Below, in pieces: positions 1-8,865 of a stretch of 64,000 nucleotides of DNA. The notes below the pieces were generated by a model. That model made no database searches, was not told where the DNA came from, and worked only from the letters and a program-made list of their open reading frames with translations. Source of the stretch: Aquabacterium sp. (GTDB lineage: Bacteria; Pseudomonadota; Gammaproteobacteria; Burkholderiales; Burkholderiaceae_C). Every line of letters starts with the position of its first letter. Position 1 is the first letter of the stretch. The position numbers were made by a program, and so were the translations under genes. Location of the stretch: positions 310,001 through 374,000 of the forward strand of contig JAURXM010000132.1 of the NCBI GenBank assembly GCA_030654395.1, in the 5' to 3' direction.

Positions 1-606
1 CACGCAGGTGAGTTGCCGCCTAAAGCAAGCAAGATGGTTCGCATTGCGCAGCGTAATACCTCGCGACTCAACCGGCTGGTGAACGACATTTTGGACATCG
101 GCAAGATCGAGTCTGGCCGGGTCTCTTTGGACTTGCTTGATCAACCCTTGGCAGGGCTGATTGAGCGCGCGGTCACTGACACGGCAGCCTTTGCCTTGTC
201 TTTGGATGTGCGACTTGAACTCGATGCGCCGGATGCCAGTTTGATGGCTTTGGTTGATGCCGATCGGTTCATACAAGTGATCACCAACCTGTTGTCCAAT
301 GCGGCCAAATTCTCCCCAACGAACGGGATTGTTGAGGTGAAGTTGGGGCCTTATCAAGGCGGAATCCGCGTTTCAGTGGTTGACCATGGGCCGGGGATTC
401 CGGAGGCCTTTCAGCCTCAGATTTTCCAGAAATTTGCGCAGGCTGCGGGGGGCGATCAAAAGCACTGTGCCAGCACGGGCTTGGGCTTGGCCATTGTTAA
501 AAAACTGACGGTGCTGATGGGGGGCTCGGTGGGTTTTGATACCAGCGCGACCACAGGGACGGCCTTCCATGTCGATTTGCCTGAAAGCCTACCCACCACT
601 GCATAG
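1..606 (+). CDS. Sensor histidine kinase, C-terminal part (5' end outside window)
   Basis: The reading frame is open from base 1, so the start lies upstream. What is present is the end of a HisKA dimerisation helix (NTSRLNRLVNDILDIGKIES) followed by a complete HATPase_c domain. The N box (NLLSNAAKFSP), G1 box (DHGPGIP) and G2 box (GLGLAIVKKL) are all visible. The phospho-acceptor histidine would lie just outside the window. It would autophosphorylate and pass phosphate to an unseen response regulator; the sensed signal cannot be told. The gene converges on yggX with 14 bases between the stop codons, and no receiver domain follows. Confidence 0.9.
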   Translation, partial: HAGELPPKASKMVRIAQRNTSRLNRLVNDILDIGKIESGRVSLDLLDQPLAGLIERAVTDTAAFALSLDVRLELDAPDASLMALVDADRFIQVITNLLSNAAKFSPTNGIVEVKLGPYQGGIRVSVVDHGPGIPEAFQPQIFQKFAQAAGGDQKHCASTGLGLAIVKKLTVLMGGSVGFDTSATTGTAFHVDLPESLPTTA

Positions 607-620
607 TGCATCAGCGCAGA

Positions 621-905
621 TCACTTAGGCTCAGTAGCGGCAGGGGGCACGTAGCCCTGCACAGCGTCACCGCCGCTGCCAAAGAAGAACTGGTCCATTT
701 GGCGAGCCAAGTATTGGCGTGCGCGGGCATCGGCCAGATTCAGTCGGTTCTCGTTGACCAGCATGGTTTGGTGCTTGAGCCAAAGCTGCCAAGCCTCTTT
801 GCTGACCTCGTTGTAAATGCGTCGTCCCAAGTCACCAGGGTAGGGTGCAAAGTCCAAGCCCTCGCCTTCTTTGTTGAGGTGCTTGCATTGAATGGTGCGT
901 GCCAT
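621..905 (-). CDS. yggX: Probable Fe(2+)-trafficking protein YggX
   Basis: A 94-residue protein starting [19 protein letters not shown], the characteristic start of the YggX family including its single conserved cysteine (Cys7). These small cytoplasmic proteins limit oxidative damage to Fe-S clusters and are linked to labile iron handling. The frame stays open upstream to 1022, but conservation begins at this ATG, so the longer start is rejected. It is downstream of argA on the same strand with a 22-base gap, so the two are probably cotranscribed. Confidence 0.93.
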   Translation of the reverse strand: MARTIQCKHLNKEGEGLDFAPYPGDLGRRIYNEVSKEAWQLWLKHQTMLVNENRLNLADARARQYLARQMDQFFFGSGGDAVQGYVPPAATEPK

Positions 906-927
906 GGTCTTCAGTCCAGAGAGAAAA

Positions 928-2310
928 TTATTTGAGGTTCTTGACCAGCACAACAGAGCGCCGATCCCATTTGTAGCTGCGTTTGCGGGCTTCGGGTAGC
1001 CATTCCAGCTCGACCTGTGCAAAGCCGCGTTTGATAAACCAGTGCATGGTACGCGTGGTTAATACAAACAGTGTGGACAGGCCCATTGCCCTTGCCCGTT
1101 GCTCGATCCGCTTGAGGATGCGCTCACCATCGCCTTGGCCCTGCACGCTCGGTGAAATCGTCAGCGCGGCCATCTCGCCGGTGCTCGCTTCCGGGAAGGG
1201 GTAGAGCGCGGCGCAACCAAAAATCACGCCGTCGTGCTCGATGATGGTGTATTGATCCACATCGCGTTCGATTTCAGTGCGGCTGCGCTTGACCAAGCTG
1301 CCATCTTGCTCAAAAGGCTCGATCAGCTGCAGGATGCCGCCCACGTCGTCGGAGTTGGCCTCGCGCAGGCTCTCCAGCTTCTCGTCCACGATCATGGTGC
1401 CCACGCCATCGTGCGTGAACACCTCCATCAGCAAGGCGCCGTCCACATTGAACGGGATGATGTGCACACGCTCGACGCCACCATCGCTGGCCTTGACCGC
1501 GTGCTGCAGGTAAAAGCCGGTGTCGGTGGGCTGCAAGGGGTTGGGGAGGGCGGCCAGCAGGCGCTTGGCGTCCAGCAAGGCCAACTCTTGGTCGATTTCA
1601 ACCTCGGTGTCATGCTGCTTGGCTTCCAATGCGGCGGCTTGTGCAGGGTCTTGCACGATGCTTTGCAAGATGCCCCGTACCTCGGTCACGAAGATCAGCT
1701 TGTCGGCCTGCAAGGCGATGGCCGCACTGGTGGCCACGTCTTCCATGCTCAGGTTGAACGCCTCACCGGTATGTGAAAAACCAAACGGTGACAACATCAC
1801 CAAAGCGCCTGTATCGATGGCGCGCCGCACGGCCATGGCATCAATTTTGCGCACAAGGCCTGTGTGCATGAAATCCACGCCATCAACGATGCCAACCGGA
1901 CGCGCGGTCACAAAATTGCCCGAGATCACACTGACCGATGCGCCCGCCATCGGCGTATTGGGCAAGCCCAGCGAAAACGCCGCCTCGATCTCATAGCGCA
2001 ACTGGCCCGCTGCCTCTTGTGCGCAATCGAGTGCCACCGTGTCGGTGATGCGCATGCCGTGGCTGAACTTGGAGACCTGGCCTTTGGTGCGCAACTGCTC
2101 TTCAAGCTGCGGGCGAAACCCGTGCGCCAAGATCAGCTTGATGCCCATGGCCTGCATCAGCGCCAGGTCTTGCACAAAGCTCTCTAACTTGCCGGCCGCA
2201 ATCAGCTCACCCGACAAGCCCACGACAAAGGTCTTGCCACGGTGTGCGTGGATGTGGGGCGCCACTGATCGAAACCAGGGCACGAAGGTGTGAGGAAAGA
2301 CCAAGTCCAT
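928..2310 (-). CDS. argA: Amino-acid N-acetyltransferase (N-acetylglutamate synthase)
   Basis: A 460-residue protein of the classical ArgA type. An amino-acid-kinase-like domain (residues about 20-290) is fused to a C-terminal GNAT acetyltransferase domain (about 310-450), with the acetyl-CoA-binding loop visible as [13 protein letters not shown]. It catalyses acetyl-CoA plus L-glutamate to N-acetylglutamate, the first step of arginine synthesis; the kinase-like domain is the usual arginine feedback site. Length and domain order are normal. It sits between an upstream amidase and downstream yggX, all transcribed leftward. Confidence 0.96.
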   Translation of the reverse strand: MDLVFPHTFVPWFRSVAPHIHAHRGKTFVVGLSGELIAAGKLESFVQDLALMQAMGIKLILAHGFRPQLEEQLRTKGQVSKFSHGMRITDTVALDCAQEAAGQLRYEIEAAFSLGLPNTPMAGASVSVISGNFVTARPVGIVDGVDFMHTGLVRKIDAMAVRRAIDTGALVMLSPFGFSHTGEAFNLSMEDVATSAAIALQADKLIFVTEVRGILQSIVQDPAQAAALEAKQHDTEVEIDQELALLDAKRLLAALPNPLQPTDTGFYLQHAVKASDGGVERVHIIPFNVDGALLMEVFTHDGVGTMIVDEKLESLREANSDDVGGILQLIEPFEQDGSLVKRSRTEIERDVDQYTIIEHDGVIFGCAALYPFPEASTGEMAALTISPSVQGQGDGERILKRIEQRARAMGLSTLFVLTTRTMHWFIKRGFAQVELEWLPEARKRSYKWDRRSVVLVKNLK

Positions 2311-2362
2311 TGAGAGCAGTCGCCAAGATGCGGTAACCGGTCATTTTAGTGGCTTTGTTTGC

Positions 2363-3847
2363 TCACAAGGGGGCTCGGCGCCCAAACCAAGGGCGGGCCT
2401 GTTCAAGTTCTGCCGCTAATTGCAGCAATGTGGCCTCTGTGTTGACCCCGCCCACGAACTGAACGCCCAACGGCAGCCCCTCGGGTGTCCAATAAAGCGG
2501 CACCGACATGGCTGGGCGGCCAGTCAGGTTCGCCAGTTGTGTGTACGGCGTCCAGCCCATGTTTTTCAGCACGATGCTTTGGAAGAAGCTGGTCTGGCGT
2601 ACCAAGCCAAACAGGCCCAATCCAGACAGCAATTTGTTGACCAAGTGCAGCGCTGGTGGGGTGTTCAAGGCGCCAATGACCAAGGGCGGTGCACTGATCG
2701 TGGGGGACAGCCACATGTCATATTGCGCATGAAAGCGTGCCAGATCCATGGTGTGGGCGTGCCAACGCTCAAGGCAAGTCATCAACTCAGGTGCTGATAC
2801 GGTTCGCCCCATGGCGGCCAATGCCTGTGTGTCGGGCTCAAAATCAGACGGTTTGAGCCCTTCTGTTCGGCCCAGTTCGGCCACTAGCATGGCCATGGCA
2901 CTGAACCATGCCGTTAAAAAGTCGGCTGACAGCTGTTTGCCATCAAAAGGCAGCTTCACCTGCTCAACGTGGTGCCCCATCGATGCCAGCAACTTGGCCG
3001 CGTCGTCCAAGGCAGCCAAGGCCTGCGGGTCGACGGGTGTGCCCGTGGGTGACTCGGTGCTGAAGCCGATGCGCAAGCGCTTGGGCGGCTGGGCGATGGC
3101 GCTCAAATACGATTGATCGGGCTTGGGCATCCAGTAGGGCGCGTGTGATTCTGGGCCTTGCAACACATCGAGCATGGCGGCGCTGTCGCGCACGCTGCGT
3201 GACAGCACGCCCGGCACAGCTGCGCCAAACAAGCCTTCTGCCGCCATCGGCCCGACGGATATCCGGCCACGGCCTGCTTTCAAGCCAAACAAACCATTGC
3301 AAGCGGCGGGGATGCGGATCGAGCCGCCACCGTCGCTGGCGCCCGCGACAGGCAAAATGCCTGCCGCCACGGCTGAGCCTGCGCCGCCCGATGACCCGCC
3401 TGACGTGCGCGACAGATCCCATGGGTTGCGTGTGGCGCCAAAGGCCGAGGGCTCCGTCACGTTGCGTGAGCCAAACTCAGGCGAATTGGTCGCCCCAAAG
3501 ATCACCAAACCTGCATCCACCCAGCGGCGCACGACATCACTGGTGACGGGTGCCAGCGCACGGGCGTGGGCCTTGTTGCCCCAAGAGCACGGCACGCCTT
3601 GCCATTCTTGAAACAAATCTTTGAGCAAAAACGGCACCCCGGCGAAGGGTTGGTCCGGGCTAAACGGCTGCAATACCCTTTGCCTGGCCCTGTCGTCATA
3701 GCGGCGCACTACCGCATTGATCTGGCTGTGTGTCTGGTCGGCCCGGGTGGTGGCAATGCCCAATAGCTCGCCTGGGCTGACTTCGCCACGTCGAACCAGG
3801 TCAGCCAAACCAAGGCCGTCGAATTGAATATAGTCATTAAATTGCAT
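2363..3847 (-). CDS. Amidase-signature family amidase
   Basis: About 494 residues of the amidase-signature hydrolase family. The Ser-cisSer-Lys machinery is visible: the lysine in PFLLKDLFQEW, the GGSSGG loop, and the GGSIRIPAACNGLFGLK strand carrying the nucleophile region. It probably hydrolyses a carboxylic amide; the substrate cannot be read from sequence. It does not look like GatA, since there are no gatB or gatC neighbours. I chose the ATG that opens MQFNDYIQF because family similarity begins there; an in-frame ATG at 3874 would add nine residues. It is divergent from hrpA with a short shared upstream region. Confidence 0.85.
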   Translation of the reverse strand: MQFNDYIQFDGLGLADLVRRGEVSPGELLGIATTRADQTHSQINAVVRRYDDRARQRVLQPFSPDQPFAGVPFLLKDLFQEWQGVPCSWGNKAHARALAPVTSDVVRRWVDAGLVIFGATNSPEFGSRNVTEPSAFGATRNPWDLSRTSGGSSGGAGSAVAAGILPVAGASDGGGSIRIPAACNGLFGLKAGRGRISVGPMAAEGLFGAAVPGVLSRSVRDSAAMLDVLQGPESHAPYWMPKPDQSYLSAIAQPPKRLRIGFSTESPTGTPVDPQALAALDDAAKLLASMGHHVEQVKLPFDGKQLSADFLTAWFSAMAMLVAELGRTEGLKPSDFEPDTQALAAMGRTVSAPELMTCLERWHAHTMDLARFHAQYDMWLSPTISAPPLVIGALNTPPALHLVNKLLSGLGLFGLVRQTSFFQSIVLKNMGWTPYTQLANLTGRPAMSVPLYWTPEGLPLGVQFVGGVNTEATLLQLAAELEQARPWFGRRAPL

Positions 3848-3903
3848 GCCTTGGATAATGGCTGACTTTGGCATCGCGCCCAGCTTCGTAGTTACCCTAT
3901 TCC

Positions 3904-6900
3904 GTGTCCTCCAATCTCCCTGTCATCACCTTCCCTGAATCTCTACCGGTTAGCGGCAAACGCGATGAGATTGAGGCCGCCCTGCGCGCGCACCAAGTCA
4001 TCATCGTTTGCGGCGAAACGGGCTCAGGCAAAACCACGCAGCTGCCCAAAATTGCCCTGAGCATGGGCCGTGGCGGTTGGGGCCAAGTGCGAGACCCGAA
4101 CGCGCCCCGCCACCTGCGTCCCAAACTGATCGGCCACACGCAACCAAGGCGCATCGCCGCGTCCAGCGTGGCCAAACGCATCGCCGAAGAGCTCAACACC
4201 CCCTTGGGCGAAGTCGTCGGCTTCAAAGTGCGTTTTCAGGATCGGTTGATGCCCGGTGCGTCGGTCAAGCTGATGACCGACGGCATCTTGCTGGCCGAGA
4301 CACAGTCCGATCCAGAGCTGCGCAACTACGACACCATCATCATTGACGAGGCGCACGAGCGCAGCCTGAACATCGACTTCTTGCTGGGCTATCTGCGCCA
4401 GTTGCTGCCGCGCAGGCCTGATCTCAAAATCATCGTCACATCAGCCACGATTGACGCCAACCGCTTTGCACAGCACTTTGCTTCCAGCAAAGGCCCGGCG
4501 CCCGTCATCATGGTGTCGGGACGATTGTTCCCGGTTGAGCAGCGCTATCGCCCCTATGAGGACAGCCGCGAATACGGCCTCAATGAAGCCATCACCGATG
4601 CCGTTGACGAGCTCTGGCGTGAGGGCAGCGGTGACATCTTGGTCTTCTTGCCCGGTGAGCGTGAAATCCGCGAAGCCACCGACCACCTGCACAAGCACAT
4701 GGCCACGCACCGCATCCATGCCGATGTGCTGCCCTTGTTCGCTCGCCTGAATCAGCAAGAGCAAGACCGCGTCTTTCAGACAGGTGGACTCAAGCGCGTC
4801 GTTTTGGCCACCAACGTCGCCGAGACCTCGCTGACCGTGCCCGGCATCCGCTACGTGGTCGACGCGGGCATGGCGCGCGTCAAACGCTACAGCTTTCGCA
4901 ACAAGGTTGAGCAACTGCAGATTGAGCCCATCAGCCAAGCGGCTGCCAACCAGCGGGCAGGGCGATGCGGCCGTGTCGCCAACGGCATCTGCATCCGCCT
5001 GTATGACGAGAAAGACTTCAACGCCCGACCGCGTTTCACCGACCCTGAGATCCTGCGCAGCTCCTTGGCCGGTGTGATCCTGCGGATGAAGTCCTTGCAC
5101 CTGGGCTTGGTCGATGACTTCCCCTTCATTGAGCCCCCCTTGCGCAAGGCCATCGCCGACGGCTACCAGCTGCTCAACGAGCTGGGTGCCGTGGACGACG
5201 CCAACGAGATCACGCCCTTGGGGATGAGCTTGTCGCGCTTGCCGCTGGACCCCCGCGTGGGCCGCATGATCCTAGAGGCCAAAGACCGCGAGGCCTTGAG
5301 CGAGGTGCTGGTGATCGCCGCCTCATTGAGCGTGCAAGACGTGCGCGACCGGCCCGCCGATCAGCAGCAACAAGCCGACACCAAACACAAACAGTTTGAT
5401 GATGAGAAGTCCGAGTTCATGGGCACCATCAAACTGTGGAAGTGGTTGGATGCCTCACGCGGTGGACACGGGCACCACGAGCCCGGCCAGCCCGAGCAAC
5501 ACAAGCTCAGCCACCGCAAGTACGAACAACTGCTGCGCGACAACTACATCAATCCCCGCCGCGTGCGCGAATGGAAGGACGTGTACGCCCAACTGCACAC
5601 CGTCGTGGCCGAACACAAATGGCGCCTGAACGCCAGCGTGGCCACGTACGAGCAAGTGCACTTGTCACTGCTGGCTGGCTTGTTGGGCAACATCGGTTGC
5701 AAAAGCGATGACGAAGACTGGTACCTCGGCGCACGTGGCATCAAGTTCTACAAGCACCCTGGCGCCAACCTGAGCAAAAAGCCCGGGCGCTGGATCTTGG
5801 CTGCTGAACTGGTTGAGACCACGCGCTTGTTTGGCCGTGGTGTGGCCAACATTGAGCAACCCTGGCTGATCCAGATGGGCGGGCACCTGCTCAAAAAGCA
5901 GTTGCTAGAGCCGCATTGGGAGAAGAAGGCTGGTGAGGTCGTGGCGCTTGAGCGTGCCACGCTGTATGGCCTGGTCGTCTACAACAACAAGCGCATCAAC
6001 TTTGGTTTGGTGGACACGCCAGCCGCACGCGAAATCTTCATCCGCGAAGCCCTTGTGGGCGATGAGTGGGACACGCGCTTGCCCTTCTTGGCAGCCAACC
6101 GCAAGCTCATCAACCAAGTCGAACAGCTGGAGCACAAATCACGCAGGCAAGACGTGCTGGTTGATGACGAATTGATCCACGCCTTCTACGACGCCCAAAT
6201 CCCCGACGAGGTGATGAGCGGCTACAGCTTCGAGCGTTGGTACAAACACGCCAGCCGCGAGAACCCCAAGTTGCTCTACCTCAGCCGCGAAGAGCTGATG
6301 CGCCACGAGGCCGCAGGCATCACCAGCGCCGCCTTCCCCAAGGTGATCAGACTGGGCGGCGTGGACTGCACCGCCAGTTACCTGCACGTACCGGGTGACC
6401 AACGCGATGGCGTCACCGTCACCGTGCCCATTTTTGCGCTCAACCAAGTCAGCGATGACAGCGGTGAATGGCTGGTGCCAGGCATGCTCAAAGACAAGGT
6501 GCTGGCCTTGATCAAAAGCCTGCACCAAAGGCCGCGCTCACGCTTGGTGCCTTTGCCTGACTACGCTGAATCGTTTGTGGCCACGACACCGTTTGCGCAA
6601 GGCGCCCTCATGGACGTGCTGCTCAAAGCCATCCGTGACAAGACACAGCTGGATGTCAAGAGAGGCGACATCAAACTTGATGTGCTGCAACCGCACCTGT
6701 TCATGAACTATCTTGTGGTGGACGAGTTTGGTCGACAGCTGGGCATGGGCCGCAACCTGCCAGCCTTGAAGGCCGATTTGGGCTCACTGGCGCGTGGCGC
6801 CTTCCAAGCCTTGGCCGCGCTGAAGACCCAGGCTGTGCTGCAATCTGGCCCGACAGAGCAAGCTGATGTGAACGTGGCCATTGCATCCAAAACCACAAAC

Positions 6901-7782
6901 AAAAACACACCTGCGGTACCCAAGCAGCAGCCCACTCAGCCTTTGACAGATTGGACCTTTGGTGAGCTGCCCGAGCTGATGGAAATCCAACGTGGCGGCC
7001 ACACCCTGATCGGCTTCCCCGCCTTGGTTGACCGCGGCCAGCACGTTGAAATTGAAGTCTTTGACGAACCCGACGTGGCCGCAGCCAAGCACCGTGCGGG
7101 CCTGCGCCGCTTGGTCGCTTTGCAGATCAAAGAGCCGCTCAAGTACCTTGAGAAAAACATCCCTGATCTGCAAAAAATGGCCATGTCTTACATGAGCTTG
7201 GGCACAGCTGATGAGCTGCGTGACCAAATCATCGACGTGGCGCTGGACCGTGCCTACCTCAACGCCCCACTGCCCACTGATGCCGCGAGCTTTAAGGCGC
7301 GCGTTGAAGAAGGCCGCACCCGCTTGAACCTGATCGCCCAAGAGGTAGCGCGGTTGGCCGGTGGTGTGCTGATTGAATACGCCACAGCCGCACGCAAGCT
7401 CAAAGATGCGCGCCCACCCAAAGAGTTGGCTGATGACATCAACGGGCAACTGCAACGCCTGATCCCCAAACGGTTTTTGGTGCAGACCAGCTATACGCAA
7501 CTGCAGCACTTCCCGAGGTACCTCAAAGGCATCGCCATGCGGCTAGACAAGTACAAAGGCGATGCGGCGCGTGATGCGCAGCGCATGACCGAGCTGCGCC
7601 CCATGGACCAACGCTACACACGGCGTCTGGCTGAGCTCAAAGGCACGCATGACGCCCGCTTGGATGAGTTCAGATGGCTGCTGGAAGAGCTGCGCATCAG
7701 CCTGTTTGCGCAAGAGCTGCGCACACCGCAGCCAGTGAGCATCAAACGCTTGGAAAAGGTTTGGCAGCAAATGGCCTTGTGA
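3904..7782 (+). CDS. hrpA: ATP-dependent RNA helicase HrpA
   Basis: A 1292-residue DEAH-box helicase with the full HrpA architecture. Walker A GETGSGKTTQ is near residue 37, the DEAH box IIDEAHERS near residue 146, and motif III reads SAT. Motif VI (QRAGRCGRV) is present, followed by HA2, OB-fold and the long C-terminal DUF3418 region typical of HrpA. The family acts on RNA and ribosomes (fimbrial mRNA processing and stalled-ribosome clearance in E. coli). The start is a GTG at 3904, supported by conservation beginning almost at once. Coding looks intact. Confidence 0.96.
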   Translation: MSSNLPVITFPESLPVSGKRDEIEAALRAHQVIIVCGETGSGKTTQLPKIALSMGRGGWGQVRDPNAPRHLRPKLIGHTQPRRIAASSVAKRIAEELNTPLGEVVGFKVRFQDRLMPGASVKLMTDGILLAETQSDPELRNYDTIIIDEAHERSLNIDFLLGYLRQLLPRRPDLKIIVTSATIDANRFAQHFASSKGPAPVIMVSGRLFPVEQRYRPYEDSREYGLNEAITDAVDELWREGSGDILVFLPGEREIREATDHLHKHMATHRIHADVLPLFARLNQQEQDRVFQTGGLKRVVLATNVAETSLTVPGIRYVVDAGMARVKRYSFRNKVEQLQIEPISQAAANQRAGRCGRVANGICIRLYDEKDFNARPRFTDPEILRSSLAGVILRMKSLHLGLVDDFPFIEPPLRKAIADGYQLLNELGAVDDANEITPLGMSLSRLPLDPRVGRMILEAKDREALSEVLVIAASLSVQDVRDRPADQQQQADTKHKQFDDEKSEFMGTIKLWKWLDASRGGHGHHEPGQPEQHKLSHRKYEQLLRDNYINPRRVREWKDVYAQLHTVVAEHKWRLNASVATYEQVHLSLLAGLLGNIGCKSDDEDWYLGARGIKFYKHPGANLSKKPGRWILAAELVETTRLFGRGVANIEQPWLIQMGGHLLKKQLLEPHWEKKAGEVVALERATLYGLVVYNNKRINFGLVDTPAAREIFIREALVGDEWDTRLPFLAANRKLINQVEQLEHKSRRQDVLVDDELIHAFYDAQIPDEVMSGYSFERWYKHASRENPKLLYLSREELMRHEAAGITSAAFPKVIRLGGVDCTASYLHVPGDQRDGVTVTVPIFALNQVSDDSGEWLVPGMLKDKVLALIKSLHQRPRSRLVPLPDYAESFVATTPFAQGALMDVLLKAIRDKTQLDVKRGDIKLDVLQPHLFMNYLVVDEFGRQLGMGRNLPALKADLGSLARGAFQALAALKTQAVLQSGPTEQADVNVAIASKTTNKNTPAVPKQQPTQPLTDWTFGELPELMEIQRGGHTLIGFPALVDRGQHVEIEVFDEPDVAAAKHRAGLRRLVALQIKEPLKYLEKNIPDLQKMAMSYMSLGTADELRDQIIDVALDRAYLNAPLPTDAASFKARVEEGRTRLNLIAQEVARLAGGVLIEYATAARKLKDARPPKELADDINGQLQRLIPKRFLVQTSYTQLQHFPRYLKGIAMRLDKYKGDAARDAQRMTELRPMDQRYTRRLAELKGTHDARLDEFRWLLEELRISLFAQELRTPQPVSIKRLEKVWQQMAL

Positions 7783-7842
7783 TGCCCGATTAGGGCTAAA
7801 GTCTGAGCCAAAAGAAATGACAAAAACGCCAAGGGAGGCGCA

Positions 7843-8865
7843 GTGGCTCAGACAGACCGGTTGTATAGGTTGAAGCATTTGTTCGATACAGGGCGATGCT
7901 TCAGCAGCGCAGCGTTGCTGGCGCAATTAGAGGTGTCGCACGCGACGCTCAAACGCGATATTGCACTTTTGCAAGATCGCATGAATTGTCCGATTTTCTT
8001 TGATCGGCAAGAGGGCGGTTATCGGCTTGACGCATCAAGGCAATCTATTGGCACGCAATATGAATTGCCGGGCCACTGGTTTAGCGCTGACGAGATCTAC
8101 GCCGTGCTCACCATGCAGCATCTTGTGGCCAATCTGGATGCCAGCGGCTTGCTTGGGCAGCACATAGAGCCACTCATGAAGCGACTGACCAGTCTGCTTG
8201 ATGTCGGTGATCACAAGGGCGATGACCTAACACGGCGGATCAGGGTGCAAACGCTCGGTGCCCGGCCTGTTTGCCTGCCTAACTTCCAAGCAGTAGGGGC
8301 CGCACTACTGAGTCGACAGCGCATTGTCATCAATTACCACGCCCGCACAGCCAATGAGGGCAGCGACCGGATCTTGTCACCCCAGAGGATGATCCATTAC
8401 CGCAGCAACTGGTACTTGGACGCGTGGTGCCACTGGCGCAATGCCCTGCGCAGATTCAGCGTAGACCTCATCACCCATGTGCGTGTTCAAGAGGACATGG
8501 CCATTGATGTGCCTGAGGCTGAACTGGACGCAGCGTTGGGATCGGGCTACGGCATCTTTTCTGGCACGCAAGTGCAGTGGGCCACGTTGCGCTTCGCTGC
8601 TGACCGCGCCCGCTGGGTCGCCGCTGAAACGTGGCACCCCAAACAAGAAGGGCACTTTGAGCCCGATGGCAGCTACCTGCTGAGGCTGCCTTATACCGAT
8701 CCGCGTGAGCTGGTGATGGATGTGCTGCGGCATGTGCCAGAGGTGGATGTGCTTGGGCCGCCTGAGTTGAGGCAAATGGTTGTTGAAAAATTAAGGGCTG
8801 CCATAGAAAAAATGTCGCCAAGCTCATCGGGTGAGCTTTGGGGTGGGCAAGATCATGCGAAATGA
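7843..8865 (+). CDS. WYL-domain transcriptional regulator heading the cas operon
   Basis: A 340-residue protein with an N-terminal DeoR-type winged helix-turn-helix (residues about 5-60, RLYRLKHLFDTGRCFSSAAL), a central WCX-type region and a WYL ligand-binding domain around residues 145-230. GTG start with a good Shine-Dalgarno (AGGGAGG at 7832). The cas3 start lies inside its last codons, so it is the first gene of the cas operon and probably controls it. WYL domains are thought to bind nucleic acid or nucleotide ligands; repressor versus activator cannot be judged here. Its position only 60 bases after hrpA, with no terminator seen, suggests the promoter lies close to or inside the end of hrpA. 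Confidence 0.88.
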   Translation: MAQTDRLYRLKHLFDTGRCFSSAALLAQLEVSHATLKRDIALLQDRMNCPIFFDRQEGGYRLDASRQSIGTQYELPGHWFSADEIYAVLTMQHLVANLDASGLLGQHIEPLMKRLTSLLDVGDHKGDDLTRRIRVQTLGARPVCLPNFQAVGAALLSRQRIVINYHARTANEGSDRILSPQRMIHYRSNWYLDAWCHWRNALRRFSVDLITHVRVQEDMAIDVPEAELDAALGSGYGIFSGTQVQWATLRFAADRARWVAAETWHPKQEGHFEPDGSYLLRLPYTDPRELVMDVLRHVPEVDVLGPPELRQMVVEKLRAAIEKMSPSSSGELWGGQDHAK